Positions 15,578-24,420 of a stretch of DNA of 64,000 nt are shown here, in pieces. This DNA comes from Pseudorhodobacter ferrugineus DSM 5888 (lineage in GTDB: Bacteria > Pseudomonadota > Alphaproteobacteria > Rhodobacterales > Rhodobacteraceae): positions 1 through 64,000 of the forward strand of contig NZ_ATVN01000002.1 in assembly GCF_000420745.1 (NCBI RefSeq), written 5' to 3'. Numbering within the stretch: position 1 is the stretch's first letter; the number at the start of each line of letters is the position of its first letter. Made by a program: the position numbers and the translations under genes. The notes below the pieces were generated by a model, which did not search any database, was not told the origin of the DNA, and saw only the letters and a program-made list of their open reading frames with translations.

Positions 15578-17661
15578 GGCTTGGCCCCTTGTGCGGTGAT
15601 GTCGATGCAGCCATCGGGTTGGCAGATCGCGCGGCGGCTGGAGGGGAGGATGATGGTGGTTTCATCCTCGGTTATGATGGCGGGGCCGATGATATATTGG
15701 CCGGTGGCCATGTCGGCGCGGTGGATGATTTTTGCGTCGACAAAGGCGGACAAGGCCGGATCGAACATCGCGCGGCTGGAATGGCTGGCGGCGGGGGTGG
15801 TTTCTTGCAGTTCTGCAACTTGCGCCACGGTTTCGGGCGGGGTTGTGGCGTTGACCGACCAGACGGTGATTTCGATATCGAGGCCTTCTACCACGCGGCC
15901 GAAAAGTTTGGTGTATTCGGTTTTGAACAGGGTGGTGAAGGTGGCGGCATCGGGGGTGGTGGCTTGGGCTTCGGTTAGCACAATCGGAATTTCCCAGCCT
16001 TGGCCGGTGTAGCGCATGTAGGTTTTGTATTCGGAATTTATGGTCGCTTTGGCATCGCAATTGCGGACAAAGCCTGTTGCCTCGGATTTCAGATCGGCCA
16101 GAAGCGCGGTGATTTTGGCGGGGTCAAAATGGGATAGCTGCATGTAGACCGAGCGGTTTGCCTCAAAGCTGAAGGGCGCGCGCAGGAAGCCGATGGCAGA
16201 GCCTACGCCTGCGCCCGGCGGGACGAGCAGGCGCTGGATGCCCAGTTTTTCGCACAGGCGGCCAGCGTGGAGGGGGGCGGCGCCGCCAAAGGCGATCATG
16301 GTGTAGTCTGACAAATCCTCGCCGTTTTCAACGGCATGGACGCGGGCGGCGTTGGCCATGTTTTCATCCACCACCTCGGCCAGACCAAAGGCGGCGGTTG
16401 TGGCGTCCATGCCCAAAGGGGTGCCGAGGGTGGTGATGAGAGCGGTTTTTGCGGCATTCGTATCCAGCGCGATGGTGCCGCCTGCAAAACCGTCAGGATC
16501 AAGTTTGCCAAGCACAAGGTCGGCATCGGTCACGGCGGGTTTCGTGCCGCCACGGCCATAGCAGGCAGGCCCCGGTTCGGACCCCGCGCTTTCGGGGCCG
16601 ACACGGATTTGGTTCAGGGCGTCGATATGGGCCAGAGAGCCGCCGCCTGCGCCGATTTCGACCATATCAATCACAGGGATGGAAATGGGCATGCCCGAGC
16701 CTTTTTTGAAGCGGTAGGTGCGGGCGACTTCGAACACGCGGCTGGTTTTGGGGGTTTGGTTTTTGATCAGGCAAATTTTGGCGGTGGTGCCGCCCATATC
16801 GAACGACAGCACCTTATCCAGCCCATGGCGGGCGGCGATGTTGGCGGCAAAAACTGCGCCGCCTGCGGGGCCGGATTCGACCAAGCGGACGGGGAAATCG
16901 GCGGCGCTTTCGATTGAAATAATCCCGCCACCGGAGTGCATGAGGAAGATGTTGCAGGCGACACCTTCGGTTTTCAGGCGGCCTGCGAGGCGGTCAAGAT
17001 AGGACTTCATCAAGGGTTTGATATAGGCGTTGGCGACTACGGTGTTGAAGCGTTCGTATTCCCGCATTTGGGGTGATACTTCGCACGAGATGGAGGCCAT
17101 GACATCGGGCAGGCGCTGGGCCAGCACATCGCGGACCATGCGTTCATGCGCGCCGTTCAGGTAGGAATGGATCAGGCCAACGGCAACGGATGTATAGCCG
17201 CCTTGCGCGATTTGGTCGGCAACTGTTTCAATATCGGCGCGGTCTAGTGGGATCAGGATGTCGCCCGAAGCATCAACGCGTTCGGTCACGGTAAAGCGCG
17301 ATTGGCGGGGCAACAGGGGTTCGGGCAGCGTCAGGTTCAGGTCATACTGTTCAAACCGGCTTTCGGTGCGCATTTCAATCACATCGCGAAAGCCTTGCGT
17401 GGTGATAAGGGCGGTTTTTGCACCGCGCCGTTCGATCAGGGCGTTGGTGGCAAGGGTGGTGCCGTGGATGATCTGGCCAATGGCGGCTGGGGTAATGCCC
17501 GCCTTGGCACAGACCTGATGCATGCCGTCGATGATGGCGTTTTCGGGGGCGGCGTAGGTGGTCAGCACCTTGGTCGAATGGGACGTGCCGTTATGTTCCA
17601 GCACCACATCGGTAAAAGTGCCGCCGATATCCACGCCTAACCGTGTCGAAAACGTCTGCAT
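15574..17661 (-). CDS. hyuA: Hydantoinase/oxoprolinase A subunit
   Basis: The 695-aa protein is a full-length HyuA with an actin/ASKHA-type ATPase core. RLGVDIGGTFTDVV at about residues 7-20 binds phosphate, HGTTLATNALIERRG follows near 69-83, and SFDMGGTTAKICLI near 283-296 is the second phosphate loop. It uses ATP to activate the substrate ring opened with HyuB. It starts 101 bp after the stop of the inositol aldolase gene, so the hyu pair could be read from the iol promoter or from its own in that gap. Confidence 0.9.
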   Translation of the reverse strand: MQTFSTRLGVDIGGTFTDVVLEHNGTSHSTKVLTTYAAPENAIIDGMHQVCAKAGITPAAIGQIIHGTTLATNALIERRGAKTALITTQGFRDVIEMRTESRFEQYDLNLTLPEPLLPRQSRFTVTERVDASGDILIPLDRADIETVADQIAQGGYTSVAVGLIHSYLNGAHERMVRDVLAQRLPDVMASISCEVSPQMREYERFNTVVANAYIKPLMKSYLDRLAGRLKTEGVACNIFLMHSGGGIISIESAADFPVRLVESGPAGGAVFAANIAARHGLDKVLSFDMGGTTAKICLIKNQTPKTSRVFEVARTYRFKKGSGMPISIPVIDMVEIGAGGGSLAHIDALNQIRVGPESAGSEPGPACYGRGGTKPAVTDADLVLGKLDPDGFAGGTIALDTNAAKTALITTLGTPLGMDATTAAFGLAEVVDENMANAARVHAVENGEDLSDYTMIAFGGAAPLHAGRLCEKLGIQRLLVPPGAGVGSAIGFLRAPFSFEANRSVYMQLSHFDPAKITALLADLKSEATGFVRNCDAKATINSEYKTYMRYTGQGWEIPIVLTEAQATTPDAATFTTLFKTEYTKLFGRVVEGLDIEITVWSVNATTPPETVAQVAELQETTPAASHSSRAMFDPALSAFVDAKIIHRADMATGQYIIGPAIITEDETTIILPSSRRAICQPDGCIDITAQGAKP

Positions 17662-17762
17662 AAGGGGTCGCCTGCCTTAAAATTTGAGTGTCGTTTCAAG
17701 CACCCTAGCGCGGCGGGGAGGGGTGTACAATTCTTGTTTGAGGCGCTGTGTTTTGACGCGGA

Positions 17763-18590
17763 TTAAGGGGCGAAGGCGCGCAAGACCTGCCGTGTGGCGG
17801 CGACCATCGGATCGTGGGTTTCTTTCAAGATCGTCACGCGGTCAAAGCGGGCGGGATCACTGTTAACGGCTGTGCGCAGGGCCGCGCCAAAGGCCATGCG
17901 CAGTTCGGTGCCGATGTTGAACTTGCAGATATTCGAGGTGGTCGCCAGCAGGCGGCGTTGGTCAACTGGCACGCCTGATCCGCCGTGAATGACGAGGGGC
18001 ACATCGGTCAGCGCCTCGATCGCGCGGATGCGGGCGATATCAAGACCACCCTCTTTATCCTGTTGCAAATGGACGTTGCCAACGGAAATCGCCATCGCGT
18101 CCACGCCGGTTTCACGGGCAAACTTTGCCGCTTCTTCGGGGTCGGTGCCTGCCGAGTTTTCGCCATTGGCATAGCCGACAAAGCCGATTTCACCTTCGCA
18201 GGAAATACCTGCCGCATGGGCCATTTCGGCGATTTGTGCGGTTTCCGCGATGTTTTGGGCAAGCGGTTTGCGCGACCCGTCGAACATGAGCGAGGTGAAA
18301 CCGCTGTCGAGTGCCTCGCGGCATTCGTCATAGGTATAGCCGTGGTCAAGATGGGCGACCACGGGAACCGAGGCGTGTTCGGCCAGATGGCGGAACATTT
18401 TGCCAAGGATGGGCAAGGGCGTATGGGCGCGGCAGGATGGGCCTGCCTGAAGGATGACGGGGCAGCCTTCGGCCTCGGCTGCGGCCACGAAGGCGCGCAT
18501 ATCTTCCCAGCCCAATGTGACCAGACCGGCCACTGCATAACGGCCAGACAGGGCTGGTTGCAAGACCTGTGCAAGGGTGGCGAGGGTCAT
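17763..18590 (-). CDS. iolJ: Class II aldolase, probable 5-keto-2-deoxy-D-gluconate-6-phosphate aldolase (IolJ)
   Basis: This 275-aa class II fructose-bisphosphate-type aldolase has the zinc-binding AHLDHG at about residues 79-84, an acidic zinc/substrate block GEIGFVGYAN near 132-141 and HGGSGVP near 197-203. In this cluster it most likely splits the phosphorylated product of IolC into dihydroxyacetone phosphate and malonate semialdehyde. The family assignment is clear; the substrate rests on context, because fructose-bisphosphate and tagatose aldolases are close relatives. Its ATG overlaps the iolB stop. Confidence 0.78.
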   Translation of the reverse strand: MTLATLAQVLQPALSGRYAVAGLVTLGWEDMRAFVAAAEAEGCPVILQAGPSCRAHTPLPILGKMFRHLAEHASVPVVAHLDHGYTYDECREALDSGFTSLMFDGSRKPLAQNIAETAQIAEMAHAAGISCEGEIGFVGYANGENSAGTDPEEAAKFARETGVDAMAISVGNVHLQQDKEGGLDIARIRAIEALTDVPLVIHGGSGVPVDQRRLLATTSNICKFNIGTELRMAFGAALRTAVNSDPARFDRVTILKETHDPMVAATRQVLRAFAP

Positions 18591-19441
18591 TTGAACTTTG
18601 CAATCATGTCTTTGATGCCGGGGATCGTTTCGATCTGATAGGCATGTGTGGGTTGGAAATACTGGATCAGGCTGCGCTGGGTCAGACCGCCGAGGATGGT
18701 GAAATAATACATCTCGTAGCCGGGCATCACGACGCAGGGATGATAGCCGCTTTTGAGGGTGATGGTGGATCGGTCCATGAGCTGATAGGCGTCGCCCGGC
18801 TTGCCCTCTTCGTGTTGGATGATCTGCACACCCGAGCCGTGATTGGGGCGAAAGCGGAAGTTGTAGGTTTCATCGTGGCGGGTTTCAATGATGTTGCCAG
18901 CGGCATCTTTGCGGTCGGTGTCATGCTTGTGTGCGGGAAAGCCGGACCAGCCGCCTTGACCGACGGTGAAGAGTTCGCTGACCAGCAAGCGGCCGACTTT
19001 GCCGTGGTATTTGGTGCCTAGGATATGCTTGATCTTGCGGTGGGTTTTGGTCTCGTCTGATCCGTATTGAACCTTATCGATATCGGCCACGCGCACCTCG
19101 AATGGGTCGAGCACCTTGTCATAGCGTGCGCCGGCGATGAAGGTTTCGGTGTCGCGGGTGGCGATGATTGTGACCTTTGCACCGACAGGGATGTAGACGC
19201 CTTCGGGTTCACCGTCCCAGACATCTGCGGTGCGGGTGCCGAGGGCTTTGTAGGTGATGCCTTCGACCTGCACATCGACGGTGCCTGTGGCGGGGACGAT
19301 GCAGGTTTCATACCCCGGCACTTGGTATTCAAACGCCTCGCCTGCCTTTAGCTTGACGATGTTGAAATAGTTCAAGGGGACCGAGGCGTCATCTGCGTCT
19401 ACGATGGGTTTGTTGTGGTTGTCATGGGGGGCGTAATGCAT
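18587..19441 (-). CDS. iolB: 5-deoxy-glucuronate isomerase
   Basis: The 284-aa bicupin of the KduI/IolB family converts 5-deoxy-D-glucuronate to 5-dehydro-2-deoxy-D-gluconate in myo-inositol breakdown. Recognisable parts are GYETCIVPATGTVDV in the N-terminal cupin and the metal-binding SGFPAHKHDTDRKD followed by ETYNFRFRP in the C-terminal cupin. The usual GYHPCVVMPGYEMYYF-type strand comes near the end. The length is normal. It lies between iolC (8 bp away) and the aldolase gene (overlapping). Confidence 0.93.
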   Translation of the reverse strand: MHYAPHDNHNKPIVDADDASVPLNYFNIVKLKAGEAFEYQVPGYETCIVPATGTVDVQVEGITYKALGTRTADVWDGEPEGVYIPVGAKVTIIATRDTETFIAGARYDKVLDPFEVRVADIDKVQYGSDETKTHRKIKHILGTKYHGKVGRLLVSELFTVGQGGWSGFPAHKHDTDRKDAAGNIIETRHDETYNFRFRPNHGSGVQIIQHEEGKPGDAYQLMDRSTITLKSGYHPCVVMPGYEMYYFTILGGLTQRSLIQYFQPTHAYQIETIPGIKDMIAKFK

Positions 19442-19449
19442 GATTTATC

Positions 19450-20427
19450 CTATTTCGGTTGGGTCGGGCCGGGGTGTGCGGCGAAGAATTTGGTAAGGTC
19501 GGCAGGGTAGGGCATGGCGGGGGCGCAGCCGGGTTTCGCCACGACAATGGCCGCGCAGGCCGAGCCGCGCAGGACCGCTGTGTGGATATCTTGGCCCGCC
19601 GCGATGCCAGACAGCAGGCCCGCCATGAAGCTGTCACCCGCGCCTGTGGGTTTCAGGGCGGAGACGGGGTAGATGCCGGTTTTGATCTCGGCGTTTTCGG
19701 CAAAGGTGATCGCGCCGAATTCGCCCATTTTATAGACGACGATGGCGGCGGTTTTGGCAAGGTCGCGGGCCTTTGCGAGGCCGCGGTCTTTGCCGCCCGC
19801 CATAAAGCCGAACTCATCATCATTGCCGACGATCACGTCTGACATAGCGCCTGCGCGTGACAGCACATCGGCGGCGACTTGGGGCGAGGGCCAGGAATAG
19901 GGGCGGTAATCGACGTCAAAGATGATGGGCAGGCCAGCGGCGCGGGCCAGTTCAAACGCGCGAAAGGCGGCGGTGCGAGAGGGTTCGGCTGCGAAGACCG
20001 TGCCTGCGGTGACGAGGGCGCCGTAAGCGGTGTAATCGATGGCCTCGACATCCTCGATGGTCATTTGGAAATCGGCGGCACCGTTGCGGTAAATCACGGA
20101 TTGGTGGCCTTGGACGCGGCTTTCGTAGAGCGCGAGGGAATTGCGCGCCTCGCCGCCGATGGGTTTTACATGGGTGGTATCAACGCCGTAGTGGTGGAGT
20201 TTGTTCACGCAAAAGCGGCCCACGGCATCATCGGACACGCGCGTGACAAGCGCTGCTTGCCCGCCGAGTTTGACGATGCCCGCCGCGATATTGGCGGATG
20301 AGCCGCCCATATCGGCGGTGAATTGATCGGCGGTCTCGACAGCTTCACCAGGGGCGGGGAACAGATCCATCCCCACGCGACCGACGATGATAAAACGGTT
20401 TTTGGCGATGCCTTGGCGGACGTCCAT
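19450..20427 (-). CDS. iolC: 5-dehydro-2-deoxygluconokinase
   Basis: This 325-aa PfkB-family sugar kinase starts at the ATG at 20427, which overlaps the iolD stop as TGATG. It has the N-terminal VGRVGMDLFP and GGSSANIAAGI (near residues 47-57), and the C-terminal ATP/catalytic motif TGAGDSFMAGLLSG near 270-283 with the catalytic Asp. It phosphorylates 5-dehydro-2-deoxy-D-gluconate. A longer upstream extension exists but lies entirely inside iolD and is rejected. Confidence 0.92.
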   Translation of the reverse strand: MDVRQGIAKNRFIIVGRVGMDLFPAPGEAVETADQFTADMGGSSANIAAGIVKLGGQAALVTRVSDDAVGRFCVNKLHHYGVDTTHVKPIGGEARNSLALYESRVQGHQSVIYRNGAADFQMTIEDVEAIDYTAYGALVTAGTVFAAEPSRTAAFRAFELARAAGLPIIFDVDYRPYSWPSPQVAADVLSRAGAMSDVIVGNDDEFGFMAGGKDRGLAKARDLAKTAAIVVYKMGEFGAITFAENAEIKTGIYPVSALKPTGAGDSFMAGLLSGIAAGQDIHTAVLRGSACAAIVVAKPGCAPAMPYPADLTKFFAAHPGPTQPK

Positions 20428-22292
20428 CACACGCCCTTTCGCTGTTTGGCGCGGCTTGATTCCACCTCGCGGTGTTTTGCAGCGACTTTCGGGTTTTGGG
20501 TGGTATGGGGCGTGCCCACCTCCCACCATGTGTGACCTTGGGTGGTCCAGCCGTCATAGGCATCGACCTGCATGACAATGACGCAGGTTTTGTCGGCGGC
20601 TTGGGCGCGTTTGAACGCGGCTGCAAATTCGGCGGGGTTCGATGCGGTTTCGGTTTGTGCGCCCATAGCGGCTGCATGGGCCGCGAAATCGACAGTAAAA
20701 GGGGCGGGGACGGTAGGGCAATCGGCGATCAGGTTGTTGAAACTCTCGTTGCCGGTGTTGTTTTGCAGCTTGTTGATGACCGCAAAACCGCCGTTATCCA
20801 GCAAGCAGATGATCAGCTTGCGGTTGGTCAGGACCGAGGAGTAGATGTCGGAATTCATCAAAAGATAGGAGCCGTCGCCGGTGAAAACTATGGTGTCACG
20901 GTCGGGTTCGCGTTCGAATTGTGCAATGCGTGCACCCCAGCCGCCGGCGATTTCATAGCCCATGCAGGAAAAGCCGAACTCGACATCGACGGTGCCGATA
21001 TCTTTGGTTTGCCAGTGGGCCGTGACTTCGGCGGGCAGGCCCCCTGCGGCGGCGACAACGCGGTCGCGGGGGTGGCAGAGGTCGTTTACAGCGCGAATGG
21101 CCTTGGCATAGGAATTGGGGCCGTTCGAGGGGGTTGTTATGTCATTGGTATAGGCAACCCATTTGGTGCGTTCGGTTTGTGCGAAGTCTGTCCAAGTAGC
21201 GGGGGCGCGGTGGGATTTGAGGGCGGCGGTCAAGGCGGCAAGCGCCAGTTTCGCATCGCCCACCACGGGGAGCGAGAGGTGCTTCATCGCGTCATGGCGG
21301 CCCACGTTCAGGCCGATGATCTGGGCATCCTTGGCGAATGCGGTCCACGACCCCGTGGTGAAATCTTGCAAACGGGTGCCGACAGCAAGGATAACATCGG
21401 CCTGTTCGGCAATGGTATTGGCGCTGTCGGATCCGGTGACGCCCACGGGGCCGATGTTCAGCGGGTGGGTTTGGATCAGGTTGGCACGGCCTGCGATGGT
21501 TTCGACCACGGGGATGTTATGCGCCACGGCAAAGGCGGTGAGGTCTGCCACGGCGCCGGAATATTGCACGCCGCCGCCTGCGATGATCATCGGGCGTTTG
21601 GCGGTTTTCAGTAGGGCGGCGGCATCGTTGATTTCCAGCGCATCAGGGGCTTGGCGGCGGATGCGGTGGGTGCGTTTGGCGAAAAAGCTTTCGGGGTAGT
21701 CATAGGTCCAGCCCTGCACATCTTGGGGCAGGCCGATGAAGGCGGGGCCGCAATCGGCGGGGTCGAGCATGGTGGCAAGGGCGGCGGGCAAGGATTGCAG
21801 GATTTGCGCGGGGTGGGTGATGCGGTCCCAAAACCGCGTCACGGCCTTGAACGCGTCATTCACGCCGAGGGTTGGATTGCCGAAATGTTCAAGCTGTTGC
21901 AGCACGGGATCGGGCAGGCGGGTCAGATAGCTGTCACCGCAGAGCATCAGCATGGGCAAACGGTTGGCATGGGCAAGGGCGGCGCTGGTGAGCAGGTTGG
22001 CCGTTCCTGGCCCCGCGCTGGCCGTGCAGAACATGAAGCGCTGACGCAGCCATTGTTTGGCGTATCCGGCGGCGGCAAATCCCATGCTTTGTTCGTTCTG
22101 GCCGCGATAGAGCGGCAGCGCATCGCGGGCGTCATAGAGGGCCTCGCCCAGACAGGTCACGTTGCCGTGGCCAAAGATGCCAAAACCGCCACCGCAGATG
22201 CGCCGTTCCATCCCGTCAATCTCGATATACTGGTTGGACAGGTAGCGAATAATCGCCTGCGCTGTCGTCAGCGTAATGGTTTTATCGGTCAT
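20427..22292 (-). CDS. iolD: 3D-(3,5/4)-trihydroxycyclohexane-1,2-dione hydrolase
   Basis: The 621-aa thiamine diphosphate enzyme opens the diketo-inositol ring to 5-deoxy-D-glucuronate. The ThDP glutamate is in GQNEQSMGFAAAGYAK near residues 61-76. The central domain has GGGVQYSGA, and the C-terminal ThDP/Mg motif is GDGSYLLMNSDIYSSVL with DNGGF following. The ATG at 22292 (MTDKTITLTTAQAII) fits the family start; an upstream extension runs through the promoter and is rejected. First gene of the minus-strand iol run. Confidence 0.94.
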   Translation of the reverse strand: MTDKTITLTTAQAIIRYLSNQYIEIDGMERRICGGGFGIFGHGNVTCLGEALYDARDALPLYRGQNEQSMGFAAAGYAKQWLRQRFMFCTASAGPGTANLLTSAALAHANRLPMLMLCGDSYLTRLPDPVLQQLEHFGNPTLGVNDAFKAVTRFWDRITHPAQILQSLPAALATMLDPADCGPAFIGLPQDVQGWTYDYPESFFAKRTHRIRRQAPDALEINDAAALLKTAKRPMIIAGGGVQYSGAVADLTAFAVAHNIPVVETIAGRANLIQTHPLNIGPVGVTGSDSANTIAEQADVILAVGTRLQDFTTGSWTAFAKDAQIIGLNVGRHDAMKHLSLPVVGDAKLALAALTAALKSHRAPATWTDFAQTERTKWVAYTNDITTPSNGPNSYAKAIRAVNDLCHPRDRVVAAAGGLPAEVTAHWQTKDIGTVDVEFGFSCMGYEIAGGWGARIAQFEREPDRDTIVFTGDGSYLLMNSDIYSSVLTNRKLIICLLDNGGFAVINKLQNNTGNESFNNLIADCPTVPAPFTVDFAAHAAAMGAQTETASNPAEFAAAFKRAQAADKTCVIVMQVDAYDGWTTQGHTWWEVGTPHTTQNPKVAAKHREVESSRAKQRKGV

Positions 22293-22358
22293 GTCAGTGT
22301 TCCCCAAAGCCTGCGCTGCAAATGCCGCTTGCGCGTGTATCATGGCAAGGATACAAGT

Positions 22359-22376
22359 TTTGCAACCGGTTGCAAA
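22359..22376. promoter_or_regulatory. Probable LacI-family operator of the iol locus
   Basis: TTTGCAACCGGTTGCAAA is a perfect 18-bp palindrome with the central CG typical of LacI-family operators. It sits in the 108-bp divergent gap, 67 bp upstream of the iolD start and 25 bp before the plus-strand oxidoreductase gene. A LacI regulator lies at the end of the plus-strand arm. One operator could control both arms. I saw no second copy in the window. Confidence 0.8.
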
Positions 22377-22400
22377 CAGATTCAATCCGCGGAGGGCACC

Positions 22401-23498
22401 ATGGCAGAAATTGGTATCGGGATCATCGGCGGCGGCTATATGGGCAAGGCGCATGCGGTGGCGATGGCGGCGGTGGGGGCGGTGTTTGACACCGCATTGC
22501 GGCCACGGTTGGAGATGGTTTGCGCCAGTACGGATGCGAGTGCGGAACGCTATCGCAAGGCGTTCGGGTTTGCCCGTGCAACGGCGGATTGGGCCGTGTT
22601 GGTGCGTGACCCGAAGGTAGAGGCGATCGTGATCGCCTCGCCGCAAGAAACCCACCGCGAGATAGCCTTGGCGGCATTCGCGCTGGGCAAGCCGGTGTTT
22701 TGCGAAAAGCCCTTGGGCGCGTCATTGGACGACAGCCGCGCGATGGCGGCGGCGGCCAAAGGCCAGATCAGCATGACGGGGTTTAACTATATCCGCACCC
22801 CTGCCAGCCAGTTTGCGCGGCAGTTGGTGGCAAGTGGTGCGATTGGCGATGTGACGTGGTTTCGGGGGGAGCATACCGAAGATTTCATGGCCGACCCGAA
22901 CAGCCCCGCGACGTGGCGCACGCTGGGCGATGCGAATGGCACGATGGGCGATTTGGCCCCGCATATGATTAACGCAGCCCTTGCGCTGATCGGGCCAATC
23001 GGGTCGTTAATTGCCGAGGTGGAAACGGTCCATCCCACGCGCCCCGGTGGGGTTGTGACCAATGATGACCACGCGCAAATGATGTGCCGTTTTGCGAATG
23101 GCGCGATGGGGCAGATGTATTTCAGCCGGATCAGCCATGGGCGCAAGATGGGCTATGCCTATGAAATTACAGGTACAAAGGGCGCGATCAAGTTTGACCA
23201 AGAGGACCAGAACGCGCTGTGGCTGTATTCGATGGATGAGCCAGAGGCGACGCGCGGCTTTCGTAAAATTCTGATGGGGCCTGCGCATCCTGATTACTTG
23301 CCGTTTTGCCAAGGTCCCGGTCATGGCACGGGATACCAAGACCAGATTATCATCGAGGCGCGGGATTTTCTGCGCGCGATTGAAACGAAAACTCCCGTTT
23401 GGCCCACCTTTCAAGATGGGCTGGACGTGACCCAAGTTGTCACCGCGGCGCTTGCGTCATCCCGTGCGAAAGCATGGGTCGACGTGGCTGCATTTTAG
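22401..23498 (+). CDS. Gfo/Idh/MocA-family oxidoreductase, candidate inositol dehydrogenase
   Basis: The 365-aa NAD(P)-dependent dehydrogenase has the Rossmann loop GIIGGGYMGKAHA at about residues 7-19, the family's EKPLG (residues 102-106) and the likely catalytic His in DLAPHMINAAL. GGAGGG precedes the ATG at 22401. It is the first plus-strand gene, 25 bp after the palindromic operator. An oxidoreductase of this family is expected for the first step, inositol to scyllo-inosose, or for isomer conversion. Which of the two in this locus does it cannot be decided from sequence. Confidence 0.82.
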   Translation: MAEIGIGIIGGGYMGKAHAVAMAAVGAVFDTALRPRLEMVCASTDASAERYRKAFGFARATADWAVLVRDPKVEAIVIASPQETHREIALAAFALGKPVFCEKPLGASLDDSRAMAAAAKGQISMTGFNYIRTPASQFARQLVASGAIGDVTWFRGEHTEDFMADPNSPATWRTLGDANGTMGDLAPHMINAALALIGPIGSLIAEVETVHPTRPGGVVTNDDHAQMMCRFANGAMGQMYFSRISHGRKMGYAYEITGTKGAIKFDQEDQNALWLYSMDEPEATRGFRKILMGPAHPDYLPFCQGPGHGTGYQDQIIIEARDFLRAIETKTPVWPTFQDGLDVTQVVTAALASSRAKAWVDVAAF

Positions 23499-23517
23499 GT
23501 TTGCGAAAGGCACTGAC

Positions 23518-24408
23518 ATGACCATCAAAATCGGTAACGCGCCCTGTTCCTGGGGCATCGAATTCGCCAGCGACCCGTCCTATCCGACATGGCAGTCCGT
23601 GTTGGATCAGTGTGCAGGCGCGGGTTATAAAGGGATCGAACTTGGCCCCATTGGCTTTATGCCCGAGGATCCAAAGGTGTTAGCACCTGCCTTGGCCGAG
23701 CGTGGTTTGGAGATTATCGGTGGCGTGGTGTTTCGGGCGTTTCATGATGCGGCCAAATGGGACGATGTGATGGATGCGTCTGTACGCACCTGCAAGGCGC
23801 TGGTCGCACATGGGGCCAAGCATCTGGTGTTGATCGATAGCATTTCGCCCCGCCGCGCGCCGACTGCCGGGCGGGCAGGTGAGGCCGAGCAGATGGACCG
23901 CGCGGAATGGACCGCGTTTCGCGACCGGATTGCCACCATCGCGCGGATGGGCGCCGAGGAATATGGCCTGACCGTGGGCATCCACGCCCATGCGGCGGGG
24001 TTCATGGATTTTGAGCCGGAATTGGAGCGGTTGCTGGACGAGGTGGACGAAAGCATCTTGAAGATTTGCTTTGATACCGGCCACCATTCCTATGCGGGGT
24101 TTGACCCTGTGGCGTTTATGGACCGCCATATCAAGCGCATTTCCTATATGCATTTCAAAGACATCGATCCGGTGGTCAAGGCCGATGTGGTGGCCAAGCG
24201 TACCGATTTCTATACCGCCTGCGGACAAGGGATTTTCTGCAATCTGGGCAAGGGCGATGTGGATTTTCCAGCTGTGCGCCAACGCCTGCTCGATGCAGGG
24301 TTTGAAGGGTGGTGCACGGTGGAGCAAGATTGCGACCCATCCAAGCCCGGCACGCCGATGGAAGACGCGCGGGCGAACCGCGAATACCTGCAATCTATTG
24401 GGTTTTAA
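23518..24408 (+). CDS. iolE: Inosose dehydratase
   Basis: This 296-aa TIM-barrel protein belongs to the sugar phosphate isomerase/AP-endonuclease-2 superfamily. The start KIGNAPCSWGIEF is diagnostic of IolE. Metal and active-site residues are in VGIHAHAAGF (near 159-168), CFDTGHHSYAG and YMHFKDIDP. The C-terminal GWCTVEQDCDP is typical. It dehydrates scyllo-inosose to the diketone used by IolD. It lies between the two oxidoreductase genes, 19 and 12 bp from them, so the three form one transcription unit. Confidence 0.92.
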   Translation: MTIKIGNAPCSWGIEFASDPSYPTWQSVLDQCAGAGYKGIELGPIGFMPEDPKVLAPALAERGLEIIGGVVFRAFHDAAKWDDVMDASVRTCKALVAHGAKHLVLIDSISPRRAPTAGRAGEAEQMDRAEWTAFRDRIATIARMGAEEYGLTVGIHAHAAGFMDFEPELERLLDEVDESILKICFDTGHHSYAGFDPVAFMDRHIKRISYMHFKDIDPVVKADVVAKRTDFYTACGQGIFCNLGKGDVDFPAVRQRLLDAGFEGWCTVEQDCDPSKPGTPMEDARANREYLQSIGF

Positions 24409-24420
24409 GGGGCATTTGAC

